Origin: Istiophorus platypterus
Taxonomy: Eukaryota; Chordata; Actinopteri; Istiophoriformes; Istiophoridae
Direction of reading: 5' to 3'
NCBI GenBank assembly: GCA_016859345.1
Contig: CM029116.1
Coordinates: forward strand, 6,364,643-6,428,642
Length of the DNA: 64,000 bases
Shown here: positions 11,901 through 25,100 of the stretch, in pieces
How the letters are laid out: every line of letters starts with the position of its first letter
Position numbering within the stretch: position 1 is the stretch's first letter
Notes under the pieces: generated by a model
Seen by the model: only the letters and a program-made list of their open reading frames with translations
What the model was told of the DNA's origin: nothing
The model's database searches: none
Translations under genes and position numbers: made by a program

Positions 11901-14272
11901 TGCTGTGATATGTATGTGACTTGTAAAAACTGATCCTTTAAGACCTTAAAAAAGGTGCCGTGAATCATTTTAGTGAAGAAGTCCGGTTATCCTTGGGGAC
12001 ACAGCATTCCATCTCTCCTGGAGATTTGTTGCTCATGAGTCATAACTTTTTCTGTGATTTAGTAGAGAGTTTTTTTCTTTCTTTCATGAGCTCGCCTAAC
12101 TGGCAAACAGCTGTGGTAGTTTTTGATAGGACCTCTCCTTTACTGGCGCAGCTCTTTGGTGCTGTGCCTTCTGTGAAGTTCATTACCGGTTTACAGTATG
12201 TAATAAGCCTTATTAAAGCGATCCCAGCGGTGCTCGCTCCTCTGCTCAAAGGGGCGAGCGCAGGATTTGGTGTGGTCTCCCCGAGGCTTGGGTGGTATGG
12301 CGAGGGGGATTAACGTTGTGATGTCAGAGAGGTCCGACTGGAAAGAGTGGCATGATATGCTCACATGGCTGTGTTCGCGCTGGACAGTAGGTTAGTTTCC
12401 AATCCCTGCTTAATCCCGGGACTCTTCAGATGTGGGCTCTGAAGGAAGCCAGTGGAAATGAACACCGTGGCAGCGATGCAGCTCCGTGGATGACAGAGAG
12501 GAAATTGCTTGCTCATACAGAACCAAACTAATTCGGGGGGGGGGTCCGAATCCCTTCCAGGCTCACCAAAGAAGACGTTATTATACAACCCTCTACCTTT
12601 TTTGTTTTCTTTTTCTTCACTCGTTGGATATACAAAAAACCAAACAAAAAAAAAACAAAGAACAGATTGGAAACACTCTTTTTCTAAAGCTCAGTGTCAG
12701 ACTAGATTGATGGATCAACGTTTTCCCCCATATTCATGCTATTCTGCAAAGTAAATTATTCAAATGAATTCAACCCAGCCAGGGCGGCTCATAGAATACT
12801 TTGTGTGAAACTCCTTTTTTTTTTAAAAATCTGAGGTACAGAGCTAATTTAGCTATGGCTATTAAGAGAATGATGGGTGATACCCAGAGAAAAAGCCAAT
12901 TGGTTCTAAATAAATCATATAATTCCTTTATCTCTTGCCAAGGACCTTCCGACTCTGCTTTCGCCTTTCATGAAGAAAAGCTTGGCCTCTAGTGCTAAAC
13001 AAATATTAATAGCTCCAGACCTTTAGCAATGATGGTGGTAATTATGGTCATGCCCCAGTTTCTCACCCTGATACTACTTATAAAACTTACCGTAGTTACT
13101 GTTTGTGTAATCTAGAGGGCTCTGGTAACCAGCCCTAATTAAGGTTTTATTTACAAGTATGCCGGTGGCCTTGTTGCAATGTTTTCTTTTAGCCCGGAGT
13201 GTTAATGTGAAGTGAGGGGTCTCTTTAGAGGACCAGTCTAGACCCCCTTTCACTCCGCGAGGCTGCTGTTGCCAGGCTCTTGAAAAATGCCGGAGGAGTT
13301 GCCACAATGTGCTTGTATAGAATGACTGATGGCACAAACAGGGCACTGTCTCTGTCTATAGGGGCTGTTGATGTGGGGACAGCCGCTTTATGATGGTAAA
13401 CTCCCTCCCCGAGAGCTGAGGACCCCCTGCTAGCTCGCCGGCGTAACCAGATTGTACGTGAATTGACTCAACGTGTCGGATTAGCTGGTTAAATACAGTG
13501 ATCGTTTCCCCTCGGGAGTACAATCCTGACATTTAGGGCATTAGAATACCAACAAAGACTGTTCGATCTTTCTCAGGGCTCGCTTTTCTTGTGTACTCTT
13601 GGCCCAGTGTGAGGAAGATGGCAACTTGCATGTTAATTATGTTTCTCAGTGCAACTCTGTGTAAGAGGTTTACATGTTCAAATTAAATCAAAGTTTTTAT
13701 GGGGACGAATGCGAGAGAGCTGGACACTTTTTTTTTTCTTGGTTTACAATGTTTCTGTCGTAGATACAGATAAATAGCTTGTGTGCACAAAGGTTAAAGC
13801 ACTTCGAATATATATGCTGCGCGGATGCTGCCAAACCAATGACAGGGAGTTCTAGCCATCTTGGCAAGTTTCTTTGCAAAATAAATACAGCAAGAAAGAA
13901 AGCGGGGGGGGGGGGTATTGGGATCCAAACCAGAAAAACCAAGTTGTGTAGCTTGTTTCATTTTCCTCTGTCACACATACAGGCTGAAACACATCTCGGG
14001 GAAGAAGAAGAACAGTGGTAAAGAGATAGACAGAGAAGGCAAAAGTGGAGAGTTAAAAAAAAAAAAAGACCAAGAGAGGCATGAGTAGGGGAGAAGAGAA
14101 AAAAAAGAGAGCGAGAAAATGGAATAAAAATAGGCTCATGATGGAGCTGGTGTCTCGATGAGGCAGCCCACTAACCTCAGAGGCGCCACACTCCCTGGCT
14201 TATCCCAGCCCAGCGAAAAAAAGGAGGGGCCACACCACAGATCTTTCTGACTGCCAAGGCTCCAGCGCCAGG

Positions 14273-14275
<3 letters not shown>

Positions 14276-14305
<30 letters not shown>
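14276..14305. repeat. (CT)15 microsatellite
   Basis: Perfect dinucleotide repeat. Arg/Glu-rich frames on the minus strand here come from it. Confidence 0.95.
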
Positions 14306-14308
<3 letters not shown>

Positions 14309-17300
14309 CTGTCTGGTCGTGGGGGGGCCCAGGCATCTGAGACTTTGAAGGCTGGCAAAGATCTGCCCTCCTCCAGATGACACGGTAACCTGCCCCAGGG
14401 TGGGAAACAGGGACGAGCTCCCGGCAGACCCGTGTCAACTCAGTCCTGCGGGGTTTGCTTTTTTTTTGTTTTTTTGTTTGTTTTGTTTTGGGTTTTTTTT
14501 CCCGTGCGTGTGACTGCCGGGATGGTTCTGTTGGTTTAGTGGAGTTACTGGCTCAGTGTGGGAGCTGGTTGCCACTGAGCCAGAAGCCTGACACTTGAAC
14601 TGCCCGGGCAAAATCACTGTGTTCTGAGGTGTAGGTCGCATCAATCACGGCGGGTCGGGGGCCGACCGAGCAGACACCAACCTGGCGGGAGGTCATTGAC
14701 CTGGGAGTAGAATTCCACAATTTTACCATCACTTCCTGTCCTTCTGTGCTTTCCAGGGGGATGGCTGCTGAAAATTGGAGTGTAGTAGACACTTTGATCA
14801 ATTTAACCATCGGGCGTACAATTTGGAAACTTCGGTAAAATTAAACTGAAATCCAGAATCCAAATATATTTATAATTTGAAATAGAGTTCTGCCTTGTAA
14901 AGGTTATCAGCTGTCTGAGGTGGCAGGGGATTGCCTGGTTTTAGATCAGGTTTCTGCTTAGGAGAGACATATACTTTATGCCGCATGTGAAAACAACTGA
15001 GCCTGATCTGTCAGGAAGTCTACGATGTCATCTGGGAAATACAGACAGACAAAGAAGGGAAGAGAACTAGACAGTTCGACATTCTTGCTCATCTGGAGGA
15101 TATTCAGAGGAAAAATATTTTTATAACAGTTTGAAATTTTACATATTAAGCGGATTAAGGGGACTGTACACATATATTTTTCCCTCGATTGGAATAAAAA
15201 AAGAAAAAGAAAAAAGAAAAAAAAAGGAACATCTGGATTGCATTAGTGGTGTTTTACAAAGAGTATTGTGCCTCTTTGGATTTGTCGCTTTACAGCCAGA
15301 CAAAGTATTCGACATAAAAGTGAACGAAAAGATGGGGCATTTTATTGTTGTTTTTCTCCTTTTGCATCTCCTTTTGCATCTTCCCCCCCTCAAAAGGCAA
15401 GTACATACAGTATACTGCAATTAGCTGGCCAAGAACTGGAACCTATATTTTTCGAAGCCGCAGAGGTTTAAAATTTGCTGAACGGTTACATTGCTTAGTA
15501 ATTCTATAACAGGGAAGTTGAGTCTTCCTTTTGTTACCGAAGACCTGCAAGATTACAGACTGATTTCAGCAATTGACTCTCCAGCTCGACTTCCTTTCTT
15601 CACAGAGCAAAGAGGAAATGTTGGAGAACCGAAGGCGCTGAAGTGAAATATCTCTTATTCTGTTAGATTCTGTCTTTGAAGGGGAAGGTTTATAGGGGCA
15701 AGTTTTTTTTTTTTAAGTTCTCTCTCAGAATGAAATGTTTTGGAAGTGTGGGGTTTTTGTTTTGTTTTGTTTTTTTTCTCAAATGGTTGTACAAAGGACA
15801 TACAGTGGTTCCAATGCAGAAGAACCCTTTTGGAACGTGGTTGAAATGATGAAAATAGTAGTTGTAGCTCATATATTATAGATTTTATAATTCTAGTTTA
15901 ACAAGTAGATCACGCTTCAGCTTACTTCTCGGGCTCTATGTCTGCCTCTTTGACAAGTCAGAAAGATATTTGCGATTTGGTAAATGTTTTTTGTTTTTGT
16001 TTTTTTTTTTAATCCAAGATAGAGAGCCCAAACCCACAAGAGAAGTTGAGCACTGGTTGAGTTGAGTATTTTCATCCTGCTGCGAACTTGTATATTTTCC
16101 ACTTCCTCCTCAGACTTAATCGCCCAACAACCAAAACAAAATGGAAGCCACAAGACGGCACTGAAAAAACATTTTTTGCAAAGCTCAGATTTAATTATTC
16201 AATTGCCTTTGAAAACGGTTAACCAAGGGAATAACCCTGCAAATTATCTAGCGTCAGATCCCATATTTAATTGTTTTTGTTTGTTTGTTTGTTTTTTTTT
16301 TGTTTAAAAAAATTGCCATCATTGTTTCATCCCTGTCCATTCATGTCACACCCACGTTCCTTATTTCGCTCGGTCCTCGATAACACTCCTGGGACAGTGT
16401 AGAGTTATAGCTTTATTCAGAACCGCCCAGTTTGCACTTTTAAGACCTTTTCATCTGGTAGCAATCTCCCCGTGAGCAGTTTCAGCCACCAAAAGCCCAA
16501 TCAATCAGCCACTGTCATGTGCCGCAATGAAATGTGAAAGGGAGTGTAAACGCAGAGGCATAATGTTCTTTTAAAATGGAAAAATAAAAAGTTTAAACTT
16601 CATTTGCACATAATTGCTATTTGGACGAACTGGCAAATAAGGAAATCAATTCACCCCCCACCCTTATTTATTTTGAGATGAACACTGATCATTAAATGAA
16701 ACATGTTTTTTCTTTTTTTTTTTAACTCGCTGCCTGCTCATTACTCTTAAAATAACAATGGGGATTACAGTTGCATGTGCTGATCTCATTCATACGCAAC
16801 AGATTGGTTTTAATTGGTTCCTCTTTCATGTTTCATGAGACTGTCACCGCAGCGTGTTTGGGTTTGATGTGGAAAATGAGCAGCAGATTGCATAAACTCC
16901 AATGCAAACAGTGGAGGAAAAAAAAATTAAAGTGCTGTGTGCATGCAATGTAAGTGATTGTTGCCAGATTATATGCACCATATGCATTCCTTCAAGAGAG
17001 AAGACCGTATTTCCTTTTTTATGAATTCCTCCCAAAGTCATCACATCATGGAGCCATATTTACCTACACCGGTTAACTGATTCCATGCTTCTCGGGGTTC
17101 AATTGTCTTGAGCCTGTGGACAGATGATAGCAGCACAGCAGGTCACAGAAGGACAGAACAGCCTTCAGCTATCTCCTACACAGAACAAATCATATCCGCT
17201 CAACTTTAAGGAGTAAGACCAGGGATAAAAGGTAATGCTAACTGTCTGTCTAAACAGATGAAAAGCAGTCTAAGAGCATGCAGCCTCCCCGCTCCAGCCC

Positions 17301-17569
17301 CGGGGCACCGAACGCACGGTCGACTCTGCAGCGTGTCCCCCGGCGAAGGTCAATGGAGGGCCTGCGTCATGGGATTATGGGATGCGGGACGTCTGCCCTT
17401 GCTAGACCGGGAGAAGGAAATGAGAGGTGTCTAAATAAAGCCAGTTAAAATGAGTCAGACAAAAAAAAAAAAAAAAAAAGAAAGTGAACAGGCCTCTCTC
17501 TCTCCATTCTCTTGTGGCTTGAGATAAGATAGATCAGTTACACGCTGAATGGGATAATAAAGGGTTACA

Positions 17570-17638
17570 GAGAGGGAGGGGGAGAGAGAGGGAGAGGCAA
17601 CAAGAGGAAAGGGAAGAGTAAGTAACGGAGAGAGAGTG
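17570..17638. repeat. Purine-rich (GA)n low-complexity tract
   Basis: Nearly pure A/G on the + strand (agagggagggggagagagag and on), 110 bp after an A-run at about 17461-17479. Homopurine tracts can form triplex DNA and often act as polymerase pause sites. Confidence 0.85.
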
Positions 17639-19089
17639 ACAATCTCGCAAATCACAGCTGTCGGAAACACAAGCCTACTCAGTTTTTTTTTTCTTTCTCT
17701 TTTTTTTTTCTCAACGTTATTGGATGTCTCCTGTGGAGGAATGAGGGCTGCAGGGTTAAGGTGACCCTCCGACAGACAAGAGAGGCACAATATAAGACTA
17801 CAGTGAAGCAACAACGACCAATTAGACCAATCCTACAGTTCGGTATATGCCGATTGTTCTCTACCCCCCCCCCCAGCCCAGTCTACTGCGTTGCAATTTT
17901 ATACTTCAGATAACTTTTGCTGGATTGATGTATTCAGAGGATGTCAGGCGTGATTCCAGCTTATTCTGTCTATTGACCTCTAGCTGCAGTCTACCCAGAT
18001 CAGAATTAATGAGGTTTAGAAAATAGATGGGTAGATGGAATGTATCCTTCACATCACCAAGATGTGCCAGAGTTTGAAAACCTTAGTTCAGTGGAATTAC
18101 ACTGACTTTAAATGAGGACTATGGATTATCTTAAATACTGTCTATGCTGTGTGTCTTATTTGTATTTGCTTTGCTTGTTTTGCCTTCCACTAATATACAG
18201 ACAAACCAGGGGGGAAAAAAGCATTGGGTTTCAGCCTAATCCATTGTTTTCATATAATTATCAGTTAACAGTGGGGGGGGGGGGACACTAACAAAATAAA
18301 AACAGCTAAATCCTCTTCCTCATCTTTCTTTAACAAGGCTGGCAGTTATTCCTGGGAGGCAGCACTGAGGCGCTGGATCAAATCTAATTTATGCTTTCAA
18401 TGGTCTTGTCACTATAAAATCATAATGACACATCAAAGACAACTACTGCGCTACGCGATCTGCCGCACTGACATTGGAAGTGATTCACAGAAGGAACTGG
18501 AGGTGGCAGAGAGGCGACTCCTTCGGGTCGCCTCAGAATTACATGACCATGTCTATTAAGCTGAACAACACGTATATCAGCCTGCTAAACTCATGCTAAA
18601 CTTGTAGGTGAAAAAATGCTTAACCACATCTTTTTTTTGGGGGGGGCGGGGGGCGCCCTTGTACATGGCCTCATTTTCCACAGAAAACTACTTAAAATGT
18701 CAAGAACCCTCCCGGTACTTTATGTTAATGAAACTCATAACCTTTTTGGTCCTTTTTAGTTTCCTCATTTACGTGGCTGCGAGTGGTTTTGCCAGGGTGA
18801 AGTGAGGCCCAGCAAGTAGCCAGCAGTAAGCAGCTGCTTCCCATCTTCCTCTACAAGCGTGCATGTTACAGCTCTGCTCTGATTGGGTCTCACGTGACCT
18901 CCTAGTATCTCCTGAGCCCTTTGAGACTTGTGTTCGTAGGCACTAGCTGTTTGATTATTGCACCACGGAGATCTCTGCACTTTGAAGAATGGCTCATGGC
19001 AGAATAGTTTCTTTAAATGCATAATCTGTCATTTATGGTATTGTTAAGGAGACTAAACGCTGCATAAATGACAAAAAGGGGTGAGGGTA

Positions 19090-19107
19090 TGTGTGTGTGT
19101 GTGTGTG
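19090..19107. repeat. (TG)n microsatellite
   Basis: Short perfect TG repeat in the intron. Confidence 0.9.
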
Positions 19108-22100
19108 AGTGAGAGTATATAAAAGCAGGGTCTTTTTTCCAACCACAGGTATTTTTGAATGTGTTGAATTTGACCGTTATCTTTTCCAGGTATCTTATCC
19201 AATCTTGCATGACAGAGACACCGTTAGTGAAATTCAAATTTAATTCAACGCCATTCAACATGACAACTCCGATTTCAGTGATCCCAGCTCGCTAAGAGCT
19301 TTTCTCCCTCTCTCTCCTACGTCACTCGCTTAGATATAAACCTGGTCTCACTCTGAGCTCAGACTTATAGCGGTTCATTTTTTTTGGAAGCCCCCCCCAC
19401 CGCCACCTCCTACCCTGGGGGCACAGTTCCCCCCGCTTCCCGCATCCTGCGCGACGGTCCTTAGGTTGTTTGTGAAATGGAAGTAGCGCAGGCCTCCTCT
19501 GGGACGTAAAAGAGAAGGGAAGGCCTGTAGCCCCCCTTAACCTCACCTCTGTGTCCCCGGTGGCTCAGTGAACAGTGGGCTTGCTCTCGTGGTCTTTAGA
19601 CTACTTGTATGTGGGGGTGTTTGCCTGAAGAGAGAGAGGTCTCTGCGTTTGTGTGTTGAGGGTGGGCTTTTTGCTTTTTTGCATTATAAGTAGATGTCAC
19701 ATTGAGTTTGTCCAGCATTCAGCTGAGGTCTGGCTAGACTGGAGAACAATATTTTTCCAAGATTGCCCTGGAGTCCCAGTAGCCAAAATGAATGGATGCT
19801 GCTGTCTAAGCTTCTGCCCGTTCCTGTTGTTGCTCTGCGTGGTCCTTTCTTGCTAAGGCTTTTTTACTGTGTCTTTGCAGCAAGTTATTAGGAGTATATT
19901 TTCCAGTTTATACAATAACAACACATTGTCTGTCCCAGCCCATCAGTCTCACTTTACCCCTCCAACACAGTGAGCTGCAGTGAGTTTTGCATACTGTTAT
20001 CCTTATCTGCAGGATGCACTAGGCAGACTGCAGGAGTACAGTCTGACTGAAGGGTGGGTTAGATATATAGCACATCTCCAGCACATAATTTCTGTGGTAT
20101 TATTTGTAATTCATTTCAGTCGTGCTTCGCGCAGTCTCTCATATTACACCCCACTTGAGTTTCCCTCCCTGTCCCGAAGCTCAGTTGCCTTTCGGGGCTT
20201 GTTTGAGCTCATCAGATGTAGAGGCAGATTTTCTTTTCTGGAAAAAATTAAGACTCCATTTATAACAATAAACTAAACATTTTCTTGGACGGGACGTGAG
20301 GCAATGCTTCACTAGAGGGAAATTATCCTGCCTAATTTGTTCTCAACAAAAGATCAGGGACGTCCCACGTTCCTTGCCAAGGCATTGAATCTATAGCATG
20401 TGAAACCAAAGAATGTGATTTTAGTAGCTGGTATGAATGAGGACTTGTTTGGGTCTATAGTGAAGGTCCGCTCAGGCCCACCATGCTATGAAATCCAATA
20501 GTTCCCATGCTTGATTTTTTTTTTTCTTTTCCCTCTTTTTTTTTTTTTTTTTTAAAGCTGCAAGTGAGAAAGTGTTGTGGGCAGTCATGCACACCTACAG
20601 CGACCGACTGAGTCGGGCCTGGCTAGGTGGTTTCTCCTGGCAGCGAGCATAGGTGGGAGTATCCCCGACCAGACCATGGCAAGAGAAGCGCATTCGGGGT
20701 TGCCAGCTTTAGCACCAGTTCCATCAACACCCGCATGTCGTATGTCAGCTGCACTAATCTGAAGCTGACAGTTGTAAAAATAGGGCCGTTAGACTGTGGA
20801 GCTCCCTTCACCGACTCGGCCTGTGGGGAGGGCCCCTGGCTTAATCCCACAGTTGTTCCCCTGATTGAAAACAAATGCATCCTTCATCGCTGCTGTCATC
20901 AAAACCGAAAAATTCCTCATAACCAGATTGATCTATAAAAAGATATTTTAACATATGCAAAATTAATTAGTTTGGTTTGAACATACTTACTTTTTCTTGT
21001 GGTGAACTAGTTATGGAAAGGTAAGACCGTAGTATGATGTGAAGTCAGTGCAGCAGCATGTTACTGGCACCTGTTTTTAATTGATTTTTTTTTTTTTAAA
21101 AACAAGTTCTAGTATATGAGGAACAGACAGTATTCTTTTTTTCTTTTGGCAGTGACAAAATGCATATTTAGGCATAATTATAAACAAAAAACTAACAGAA
21201 TTTTTAAAAAGTCAAATGCAAGAAATATTTTTTTGAGTAGCAAGAATATATGTCAGTTCTTGTCTGGCCACACATCAGGATGGGTAAGGCCAAGAGTCAG
21301 GGTTCACAGAACGGCAAATAGCAGGCTCATTAACTCGGCAGGGCCTGAAACACTAGTTGGTCAAAAACACACTCACTACCCCGAGCTGCTCTCCGCGACT
21401 CTCTATCAAATCAGGTTTTTTTCCCAAATGGAACAATCAAAAAAAATAAAACACCGAGAGGGTCTTTCCCCTCAGTCTTCCACCTCTGCTGCTCTCTGCA
21501 GCCCGACTTGTCTCTTTTCATCTGGGTCTGGAGTGATCTGTTATATCCATTAGTCCGAGGAGGCCTGTGGCTCTTTGTCTGGAGGGATATTTCAAACTGT
21601 TAGCAGTGTATGGTCTATTGGCACATAACGTCACGCAGAGAATTGAAGCACGGGCTTCAAAAGAGAAACCGCTGAAAGGCTGACAGACAAACTGAATCGA
21701 GTCCGTAAGCCAATAACCATATAGGCTATTTGTCCCAGTTTTTACAAAAACCAGACAAATGGTACTAATTTGTAGTTTGCAGATTGATCCTGAATGCAGT
21801 TTCTTTTTTTCTTTTTTTTAATGTTTATATCCAGAGTGTGTAGAGGAAATACTGAGGAAGATACTGAAGCACTGGAATTTAGATCTGAACAACTAAAGAG
21901 AAAAAAAAGGAAACATGGGTGCACCTGCATTTCTAAGGGCCCTAAATCAGATGTGACTTCCAGACCATCCAACCCAGTCTATTTTACTTTTCAAATCTCA
22001 ATAAGCCGTGATCATAGCCTTATGCTCAAAATTTAGGAAAAAAAAGTACACTACACAAACCTCCTTTATTAAAAAATACATAAATAACTGGAAAATTTAT

Positions 22101-25100
22101 TCAGAATTTTCAACTTTGCCAGTCCAAGGTGGCTTTAAACAAGACGATACACAGAGCATTTGTTTCTGTGGAGAGGAAGTCACTGTGCTTAGGGGGAAGA
22201 TGGCAAATGAATTGACTGACCCAAAGGGATGGATGTCCAAATGACTCTACCAGAATAAGAGGGGGAGAGAGAGAGAGAGGTCAAGACGCTACTATAAAAC
22301 TGATTTGACCCTTTGAAATATGTTCTTTTCAGCAAAATACACAGCATATGTGAAGTGACTCACAACACCTGCTGTCAACATACAGTGGTTGTTACAGAGA
22401 AAACAGAAAGACATGAAAGGAGGTAATTGTTCTTTCATCCTTTGTCCAGAGTCCGTGCCATGAAGCATTAAATAAAATCTTGACATACTGCGCTGAATTT
22501 GGGCGAGCGTCGAGCTCTTGGCTTTGTTGGTTTTTTTGTATGGGTGGCTTGTTATTTCCGTCTGCCGCCTCCACTCTTTCCAGATCCCCATCCTCCACCC
22601 TGGACCTGTCTGGGCAGCGCGCATTGTTGTGTCACTCGCGGCGTGGAGCAGCAGCTCCGCCGGACTCATACGGGAGCCCGGCCTGGAACCGTGAGAAAAG
22701 GCCGCTACGTGATTGGATTAGCTTTTGAGCGCCACGTTGCTTAATTAATGAAAATGACCCGGGGAGCAGAGAGCGAAGCCATTGTCCGCGCGGTGACAAA
22801 GTCCCTGCCCGTCAACAGTATCTTTAACAGGATTTCAGAAAGTACGCCAGGCGTTGTTAATTTGCTGGCTTAGACCGCGAGAGAAGGGCCTAGGCAGCTG
22901 AAATTGTCGTCCTTCCTTTGGTTTTGAAGTGGTGAGATTTCGAACACGTGCAGTTCGATTGAGGGTTGTTTAAGAAAAAAAAAAGAAGAAAGAAAAAGTA
23001 AAAAAAAAAAAAAAGATGATGAATTTTGAATGGCATTTGTGTTGATAAACGTAGCACGTTCTCACTCAGCTGAGATGTAGCAGAGCATTTTCGCTCGCCA
23101 TCTGGTGATTTAACCTTCATTTCCATTTAGCCAGCCAGCATGTCACACCTGCCCGTTGTGGCACAGCTCAGTGCATCCGTTGCACATGAAAACGGTAGCT
23201 CCAGTTGGCTTGATTATGTGCGAGTCCCTCCCCGCTCTCCATCCTCCCTTCAATCCTCTTCCATAACTCTCTGTTGAGGAGGGATGTAAATGTTGGCCTG
23301 GTGTTATGAGGGTGATGACCCCGCGGGGTCTACTGAGGGATTCAGCAGAACCAATGTGACCAGATTACTTTGCATTCCTCAGCCCTGAATGGCTCTCTCT
23401 GGAAACCATTACCTGGAATTACCTCAAATCAAAGACTTCTTCCTATTATCTCAGCAGGATCAGTCAAAGCAGACTGCTCTGTGACTTAAAATAACAGCGC
23501 TGCTTACCCGTTCCCTCGACAACCAAGCCATGTTTTCGTTGAATTAGTTGACAAAAAAAAAAAAAAAAAAATTAAATCCGGAAAGCTTTAGCTGTTGCCG
23601 GCAGTAATTTATCAAAGCAAGTGTTTGCAAACACAGCATATATTAAAGTAATTATCCAATCTTGTTAAATTTACACATTGTTTGTCAAACAAACTGATAC
23701 GACAGGCTTATATACACTACTTTTCAAGTGTGTCTCAAATAGTTTGCTCCGCGATAACTTTTTTCAACAATACACACTCGCACACATGCGGGCTGCCAAG
23801 GCCCACACCTGTCAGTCTTTCTCCGCTGCCTCATGTCTCAATCACGGCTAACGCCTCCTGACAGTGGCTAAATATTGCCAATAGCTCGGCCACTCATCAT
23901 GCCGACGAAGACGTGGCAGACACAGTGGCGCGCTTTGTGTCTGTGGTCTGCAGAAGACAGAACGACTCTTGTGCACCATACAAACTGTCTGATAGGACGA
24001 CATCCATATGAAAGGGAAGCTTATTCTAGAGCAGTGGACCAGTCCGGTCCTCAGGCATGGGAGCGAGCAGTGGTGTAATGTTTGAAGAAGTCCCCTCCGT
24101 AAAAATGCATATTATTATTACTATTACTGCAAGATTGCCACACCCTCAATCCAGTCTGAGGTAGAATTGGACTGGACGACAGTGTGAGAGTTCATATACT
24201 TGTGGTAACTACCTTTACTTGACTGTTTTTCTGCCGTACTCTGCACTGTGCTCATATCTCTACATTATCGTTCGGTTTTTAAGAGAAGACGCACAAAATA
24301 TGATATGCAGAAAGCCTAGAAATCTTAACTCAGCTCGAACTTTGGCCGCTGTGTTTCACACATGTAAGGCTTAGATGGGTTATACCAAAGAAAATACTCA
24401 CTATGGCCGAGGCTCTTAATGGGCTTCCTAATACGTATGAATGTGTTTTAAGTTCCTCTTTGATGTTTTTAAATCTCAACCTGAAATTTAGTAAAGCATG
24501 AAAACTGTCTCTTTCTTCTCATGGCTTCTCCACCAAGGCCTTTTGTTATTTTACTCCCCCCACAAGTGCTCATGGTTTCAGATTTCTCCTTGACTTACAA
24601 AGATCTGGAAATCTCTGAGCTCTTGACTGTGCCCGGAACATTAGGTTCACGTGCTCCGGGATAAGGATTTTGGACTCTGTCTTCCCAGCTTGATTTTTGT
24701 TTTCATAATTTTTTTTATTTTATCTCTTATTTTATTATTTTTTTTCCTTGAGAAGAAAATGAAAGAAATCAAAATATTACAGCAGGGGGATGGAGCAAAG
24801 ATTTTTGCTGCTTTGTAGTCACTTAGCAGTGCAATGCAGACAATGGCAAGGGGAAAAGGAATAAATGAATCAGATCCCCCTTGTGAATTCATTTTGGCTA
24901 TTTTGTGAGCTTTTGACAGTCCTCGTTTAGGACTGGTGTTGGGTCCCAAGCTACTTGTAGCTGGGCCTCTCTCTTTAGGGAGGTGAACAACAGCTCAAAG
25001 ACAAATGATCTACTCGCTCCATAGTACTACGACCAGGGCTCCCGGGCAGCTTGCCCACACAAGTGAATTTCTGTTGCAAGATGTTTGTGTGTGTGAAGGA

